A stretch of DNA of 64,000 bases, taken from assembly GCA_026018925.1 (NCBI GenBank), contig JAKSZU010000016.1, positions 6,492,940-6,556,939 on the forward strand, in the 5' to 3' direction. This document shows, in pieces, positions 58,933 through 64,000 of the stretch. The notes under the pieces were generated by a model that was not told where the DNA came from, did not search any database, and saw nothing but the letters and a program-made list of their open reading frames with translations. The position numbers and the translations under genes are program-made. Source of the DNA: Tupaia tana. Lineage: Eukaryota > Chordata > Mammalia > Scandentia > Tupaiidae. Position 1 is the first letter of the stretch. The number at the start of each line of letters is the position of its first letter.

Positions 58933-59219
58933 CTTTGAGATATCACTACCCATTGATTTTCTTTCACTAAGAACAGGAAGTGAAACGAAGGATGATGCTT
59001 GTGCTTCATTCTCCTGAGGTGATATTTCAACAGGCAGTGAGTCTGGAATTCCTTCACTAGGTGATATCATTGTAAATGATTTGTCATAGTTCTCTGACGG
59101 AAATGTATGGGATAGGTCTTCAACTAAAACTTCCTTTGAACTCTTTAGAGAAGCTGATCCATCTTGAGACTTGAGCATCTGTGAAATATCTGAAATACCA
59201 GGGCTAGATCTTTTCTTCT
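58933..59219 (-). CDS. CCDC7: Probable CCDC7 coding exon (A), ends in phase 0
   Basis: 287 bp open on the minus strand. Donor GTATGATAG follows 58933. The acceptor is probably AAAGCTCAG before 59219; TTCTAAAG five bases earlier (exon to 59224) is the alternative and gives the same protein. Reads (S)EKKRSSPGISDISQMLKSQ, continuing with a serine/glutamate-rich, disordered-looking stretch (SLPVEISPQENEAQASSF) to MGSDISK. No domain. The start resembles SEKKRSSP.ISD.SQ.LKSQ that I recall from CCDC7; this is my main reason for the name. Confidence 0.72.
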
Positions 59220-59640
59220 CTGAGCTTTAGAATTACAAAACATCTGGTGTTAGATTATCTGAAGAACGTTTTATTTGCAACTGAAGAATCATTTTGACAA
59301 TTTATAAAGACATTAAGTAAGCAATTATAATTATTCATTACTTAGTGGTAATACAATAAAATGAATGCTAGATAAGTTGAAGATTATAATGTGTCTTCCA
59401 GGACTTAACATAAATAAATAGAACTAAACAATTCATTTAAAATACTCCAATAAAATACTTGCTGTAGATAACTATAAGATTATAATAAGCCATGGAATAA
59501 GAAAGATGTGATCAGCCATGGTAGAGCACAAGATGGTGTTCAGAAAATGTACTTTAGTCATATTTATTCCAAAATCGTTTTCCTAAAATTTCATTTCAGA
59601 GTGAAAATAAAAAACATCTCCATAGTAACTTTAAAAAAAA
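59220..59640. other. Intron sequence without recognised features
   Basis: AT-rich, upstream of exon A on the minus strand. I searched for further upstream exons to 64000 by eye and found none I trust. Confidence 0.45.
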
Positions 59641-59893
59641 AGATCCAGAGAGCACATGTGCTCTCCAGAGAGAGACAAACAAGGAGAGAGAGGGTGCGGT
59701 AGAACATACCCTATAATGATGCATAGCTACACTGCAATCCCTTCTCCTCCATTTCTCCACCTTGTCAGGACTTTGGGCACAGATACATGGGTCTGGTGTG
59801 TTTTTTTTCAGGTCTCCAAAGCTGGGACTCAAACCCCACAGTTGGCCAGGTAAGATCTGGCAGTCTTAGCCACCTGACCATAGAGCTGGCCCT
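59641..59893 (-). mobile_element. tRNA-derived SINE, long form, diverged
   Basis: Minus copy; CTGCAATCCCTTCTCCTCC, GGACTTTGGGCACAGATACA, CATAGAGCTGGCCC head end. Flanks CCATAGTAACTTT and CCTTAGTACCTTT suggest an old TSD. Confidence 0.85.
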
Positions 59894-60385
59894 CCTTAGT
59901 ACCTTTGACATTCAAAGATTGCTATCATCAGCAGAGTCAATTCCCCAAGCTCTAAGTTTTCTTTAGAGCTGCTTTTTCTCCAGCAGTTGGCACAGAATCA
60001 CCTAATATGTTGTAGTTCACCTACACAGTCCTAGTTTATGCTTTCTGTCCTGACAGTACAGTTTAGATGCTAATTTAAACAGTCAAGCTACTTACACTTT
60101 ACATACAAATTTAATGAAGCTTTTTTAGTCTTATCAAATGCAAAAGAGTTTGGTGCTGTTTCATTTTAAATAGATATTACACTTCAGTAGATATAATTTG
60201 TCTAAGGTTTGTTGCAAAATGCCTAATAATTTGAATTTTGGTCTCACAGAAGCACAATTTTAAGATATAAACATTGCCAGTTATCCTACATTTGTTAATT
60301 TGGGAAGACATTCAAACACCAGTATGGATTATTAAAAAAGAAGAGTGGGTTGTGGAGAACATTCTTTAAAATAAAAGTATAAAGT
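59894..60385. other. Intron or intergenic sequence without recognised features
   Basis: AT-rich; nothing recognised. Confidence 0.45.
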
Positions 60386-60387
60386 GG

Positions 60388-60572
60388 GGGACAGCAGATG
60401 AAATGGTAGTTAAGGTGCTAGAGTCCCACATGGTCGACCCCAATTTGAGTCCTGGATGTGGTTGGCAGCTTGCTTTCTTGCTTTCCCTCTCCCTTTCTCT
60501 GTCTCTCTCTGGTCAAATTTTAAAAATAATAATAAATAATAAATACAATTAGATAAAATAATTTTTTTTAAA
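60388..60572 (+). mobile_element. tRNA-derived SINE, short form
   Basis: GGGGACAGCAGATGAAATGG head, CAGCTTGCTTTCTTGCTTTC, CTGGTCAAATTTTAAAAAT. Flanks AAAAGTATAAAGTGG and AAAAGTGTAAAGTGG form a near-perfect TSD. Confidence 0.92.
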
Positions 60573-60766
60573 AAGTGTAAAGTGGTTGGGTGATGGTTGA
60601 AAAGATATGTGATTTATGATGAACAGACTTTTGTAGAACCATTATAAAGCAGATTCTAATATTAAATAGGTAACTTCCCATTCTAAATTGTTAAGGATGG
60701 CATCTCATCTTCAAACACAACTTTAACAACTTTATTAGGTACTTGAATTTAAGATAACTAGTTTTT

Positions 60767-61061
60767 TGTTTTTTGTTTTTTTTGAGAGGTTTTTGCTATA
60801 GGGCACGTGTGCTCACCAGAGACAGAGAGACAGAGAGACAGAAAGCGAGAAATCACCCCCCAGAGGGGATGGCCATGCCGCAATCCCTTCTCCTCCATTC
60901 TCCTCATGCCACAATCCCTTCTCCTCCATTCTCCTCTTGGGATCTTGGGCACACATGCACATGCGCCTGGTGTGAGTTTTAAGCCACCAGGTCCGGGACG
61001 CGAACCGCGGTCAACCACATGGGAGTCCAGTGACATAGCCATTATGCTAACTGCTGGTCCC
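60767..61061 (-). mobile_element. tRNA-derived SINE, long form, first of two at one site
   Basis: Minus copy with an internal 31 bp duplication (starts 60876 and 60907; CAATCCCTTCTCCTCCATTC in both). TSD TAAGATAACTAGTTTTT at 60750-60766 and 61062-61078. Confidence 0.96.
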
Positions 61062-61071
61062 TAAGATAACT

Positions 61072-61078
<7 letters not shown>

Positions 61079-61104
<26 letters not shown>

Positions 61105-61355
61105 GAGAGGTTTTTGCTATAGGGCGCGTGCGCTCGCCAGACAGACAGAGAGAGACAGAAAGATAGAAAGCAGGAAATCACCCCCCAGGGGGGATGGCCA
61201 CGCCGCAATCCCTTCTCCTCCATTCTCCTCTCGGGATCTTGGGCACGCACGCACACGCGCCCGGCGTGAGTTTAAGCCGCCGGGTCCGGGACTCGAACCA
61301 CGGTCGACTACGTGGGAGTCCAGCGACATAGCCATTACGCTAACTGCTGGTCCCA
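61079..61355 (-). mobile_element. tRNA-derived SINE, long form, second of two at one site (young)
   Basis: Close to consensus, with B box GGTTCGAGTCCC and central hairpin ATCCCCCCTGGGGGGTGAT on the minus strand. TSD TAAGATAACTAGTTTT at 61062-61077 and 61356-61371. It shares the target with the preceding copy. Confidence 0.97.
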
Positions 61356-61371
61356 TAAGATAACTAGTTTT

Positions 61372-62128
61372 GAAATAAAATCAAACACTCTTCTGGAGAC
61401 TATTTTGGAAAACATATCCTAGAGGACTGTTGTCATTAGACTATTGAAGTGTAAGAATATTGGGTTGAGAAAGTTATAATGTATTTTTGCATAGAAAAAC
61501 AGAAAAATATGTCATGACTTTCCAACAATCTAATAGTTCAAGTACATAATATACATTAATGTTTATTTATAAGCATACCTATAGTTATACATAAGCCACC
61601 ACTCCTGCCACTACTGTTACCACTTAGCTGTAAGTAGAATGCAAAATATTTTTAAAGATTTTGAAATGTTGATTAGCAAAAATCAGTAATTATTTGATGC
61701 TATATAGCCAAATGGTATCACAATAGACAAAATATGTGGCAATTCCAAGAACAATGACTTAAATACTAATATAAAGTTCACTTATAAACATATTCCCACA
61801 TTCAGACATTCTCCACTTCTGTTGTCTCCTGCAACCATAAAGGATCACTGAATAATAATCTTGATACTTCTGCCTAGGGTGTCAGAAATAAAAAAATACC
61901 AGAAAGCTATGTAAGGAGTACTGTATTCAAGTCCATTATCACCCAAAGTGATACCTCTAAGATGTGCAGATAGACATATTTTCAAAAACCCTACTGATTG
62001 TTTGGATGGTAAAGAAAAAGGAAAAGAAAAAAAAGAAGAGTTTTAAGGAAAAGGAAGAAGAAAAATGAAAAGGAGGAGAAGGAGGAGCAGGATAGCTATA
62101 GAAGGCAGCATATTCACAGGGAATATAT
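61372..62128. other. Sequence without recognised genes
   Basis: Apart from the mini-mariner below, AT-rich sequence plus an A/G-rich stretch (62010-62095). No exon seen. Confidence 0.45.
61460..61533. mobile_element. Mini-mariner (MITE-like) element
   Basis: 74 bp. Left end TTGGGTTGAGAAAGTTATAA; right end in reverse complement TTAGATTGTTGGAAAGTCAT. Flanked by TA (61458-61459 and 61534-61535). Related to 21770-21840 (shared GAAAGTCATGACATATTTT-type core). Confidence 0.68.
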
Positions 62129-62145
62129 AATAATAAAGTAATTAA

Positions 62146-62412
62146 GGGACCAGCAGTTAGCGTAATGGCTATGTCGCTGGACTCCCATGTAGTCGACTGT
62201 GGTTCGCGTCCCGGCCCCGGTGGCTTAAAACTCATGCCGGGCGCATGTGCGTGCGTGCCCAAGATCCCAAGAAGAGAATGGAGGAGAAGGGACTGCGGCA
62301 TGGCCATCCCCCCTGGGGGGGTGATTTCTCGCTTTCTGTCTCTCTGTCTCTCTCTGCCTGTCTGGCGAGCACACGCGCCCTAAAGCAAAAACCCTCTCCA
62401 AAAAAAAAAAAA
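62146..62412 (+). mobile_element. tRNA-derived SINE, long form (young)
   Basis: Near-consensus. Flanks AATAATAAAGTAATTAA and AATAATAAAGTAATTGA form the TSD. Confidence 0.96.
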
Positions 62413-62430
62413 TAATAATAAAGTAATTGA

Positions 62431-62854
62431 TTCACTGTCCCTCATTTTAAACTGTCCAAAATAACCTAAATGTACTTCATAAATATTACCAAGTTTGTGC
62501 AATTCATTGTCTAATTTAGATTAAGATTATTTCTAGTCATCACTCCCTTGAAAATACTACAACACTACAATTATGAGCATGTATTTTAATAGCTTTGATA
62601 TAAGCATGATGACAGCATTCTAATGGCATATATAGTAAACCTCTTACTGCTTGCAAAAGCATCTGTTAATTCTAAAATTCTCATGAAGCAAATAGATATA
62701 AAAGGTACAGTTTGTAATATACATCATCATAGATACTTCATAATTCCTCAATACATCTGTAATCCAGACAAATTGAGAAGCTACCATTATATAACTGTCC
62801 AAACCATTCTTTTTTATTATTATTCTAAGATCTTTTTTCCAGGAATTTTCTTGA
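62431..62854. other. Sequence without recognised features
   Basis: AT-rich; a 102-codon frame here ends in SINE sequence and is not a gene. Confidence 0.45.
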
Positions 62855-62866
62855 ATTACATCTATT

Positions 62867-62880
62867 GTCTCTCTCTCTCT

Positions 62881-62912
<32 letters not shown>

Positions 62913-63157
62913 GGAGAGGTTTTTGCTATAGGGCGCATGTGCTTGCCAGAAAGACAGAGAGATAGAAAGAGAGAAATCACCCCCCGGGGGTAGGGTATGG
63001 CCATGCTGCAATCCCTTCTCCTCCATTCTCCTCTCAGGATCTTGGGCACACAAGCATACGTACCTGGCATGAGTTTAAGCTGCCGGGTCCAGGACTCAAA
63101 CTGCAGTCGACTACATGGGAGTCCAGCGACATAGCCATTACACCAATTGCTGGTCCC
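62867..63157 (-). mobile_element. tRNA-derived SINE, long form
   Basis: Full-length minus copy preceded by (CT)n and a T33-type run. TSD ATTACATCTATT at 62855-62866 and 63158-63169. Confidence 0.95.
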
Positions 63158-63240
63158 ATTACATCTATTTTGTAAACTGTCAACACAATCCCCAATCCAT
63201 CTCCTCTCCAATTAAAAAAAAAAAGTCTTGCAAGTATTGA

Positions 63241-63251
63241 GATATATATAT

Positions 63252-63286
<35 letters not shown>

Positions 63287-63290
63287 TATG
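63241..63290. repeat. (TA)n(GATA)n microsatellite
   Basis: About seven TA units followed by about eight GATA units. Confidence 0.95.
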
Positions 63291-63690
63291 AACTTTTAAT
63301 TATTAATATAAATATGGAAAAGAATGAGGGATATTATTATCTACAGTAACAAGATATAGAATGCCTACCTATACACAAGGAAAAACAAAAGATTTAGTAC
63401 TCAAATTATGCAATAAAGTATAATCTAAAGTGATTCTAAAAATTATCTTTATAGAAAAATTTTGATATAGAGAATATAATGTAAAAGTCAAATGTTATCA
63501 TAAATATTTTGATAGGTTTTTTTTAAACTACAATTACCATTAGTCAGAATCTTCATACAGACTAGTTTTAAACTCAACTAAAAAGAAACTCAAAAAATTT
63601 GAAAATGTTTAGTAAAAATGCAAAATGAGCCTGGAAAAACGAGCGGTTGAAATATTGGAATTATTTTGCCTAGAGAACCCGAGGTTGATG
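63291..63690. other. Sequence without recognised features
   Basis: AT-rich; nothing recognised. Confidence 0.45.
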
Positions 63691-64000
63691 AACGTTCTGT
63701 GAGACTCCACTACTCTCGAATGTCCATGCCTGGTTTCTTCCAGGCAGCACTGTGTCATGGCCTTGTTCCTCGTGCTTTGTTATCCTTTTGCTGTAGTCAA
63801 TCAGAGCCATGACGATGACTACATGATGAGTACTGTGGGTCCTCACAGCAAGCCCTGAGCCTGGAGATGGTCTTGGACAGCCCCCAGTACAGCTGGCACC
63901 GGGAATTAGATTAATGTGCCCCTGAATCAGCAGAATATGGAGAAAGCGTTATTGGGGACAAGAATGATGAAAACGTGCCTACAGAGTCAGCTATGACATA
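63690..64000 (+). pseudogene. Possible partial processed pseudogene, parent not identified
   Basis: GC content rises sharply here. ATG 63758 opens a 33-codon frame with a signal-peptide-like start (MALFLVLCYPFAVVNQ) followed by an acidic stretch (SHDDDYMMSTVG). After its stop another frame continues with SLEMVLDSPQYSWHRELD, a stop, and CAPESAEYGESVIGDKNDEN to the window end. This fits a secretory-protein retrocopy with a frameshift and a stop. I do not recognise the parent; the window cuts it. Confidence 0.35.

Overview
This is a window of a placental mammal nuclear genome: AT-rich, intron-bearing, without compact genes, and dominated by LINE-1 and by one very abundant tRNA-derived SINE. The SINE has a tRNA-like head with A and B boxes, a central C6/G6 hairpin, a pyrimidine-rich stretch and a CTATAG-CTCTCC-A tail. 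A shorter relative runs from the tRNA head straight into a pyrimidine tract and a CTGGTCAAAT tail. These resemble the CYN SINEs of colugos (Dermoptera). That attribution is from memory and could not be checked. I count about 48 copies, many with perfect or near-perfect target-site duplications (TSDs) and intact CpGs, so the family was recently active.

Host gene: five exons on the minus strand, at about 59.2, 57.7, 29.6, 23.9 and 23.4 kb, have consensus splice sites and compatible phases and read as one coding sequence. I identify it as probably CCDC7 (coiled-coil domain-containing protein 7). The window from 23.3 to 59.2 kb is therefore intron and exon of this gene, transcribed right to left. 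The three downstream exons are phase 1-1 cassettes, and two of them look like duplicates of each other.

Processed pseudogenes: HMGN1 (1.4-2.6 kb, in an L1), BRD7 (31.8-33.9 kb, in an L1) and C18orf32 (35.2-36.2 kb, split by a SINE), all plus strand. A further broken coding-like piece lies at the right edge (63.7-64.0 kb).

Layout: 0.2-1 kb, a solo LTR of an endogenous retrovirus inside a SINE. 1-6 kb, L1 fragments with HMGN1. 6-8 kb, an inverted ORF1-only L1 derivative. 8-12.5 kb, L1 pieces including a 5'-inverted L1. 14.6-21.6 kb, a near-complete but dead L1 with four SINE insertions. 21.7-31 kb, L1 fragments, a mini-mariner and exons. 31.2-36.2 kb, an AT microsatellite and two retrocopies. 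36.6-46.4 kb, old L1 with a 2 kb block of degenerate tandem repeats bounded by a 96% identical inverted repeat. 46.7-57 kb, L1, plus a second ORF1-only element with 5' monomers. 57-64 kb, exons, introns and young SINEs.

The most unusual signal is the pair of ORF1-only LINE elements (half-L1, HAL1-like), at 6.0-8.0 kb (minus) and 50.5-53.0 kb (plus). Both share the same breakpoint a few codons into ORF2, so they are a family and not two chance deletions. No functional RNA gene, CRISPR array or bacterial feature is present.
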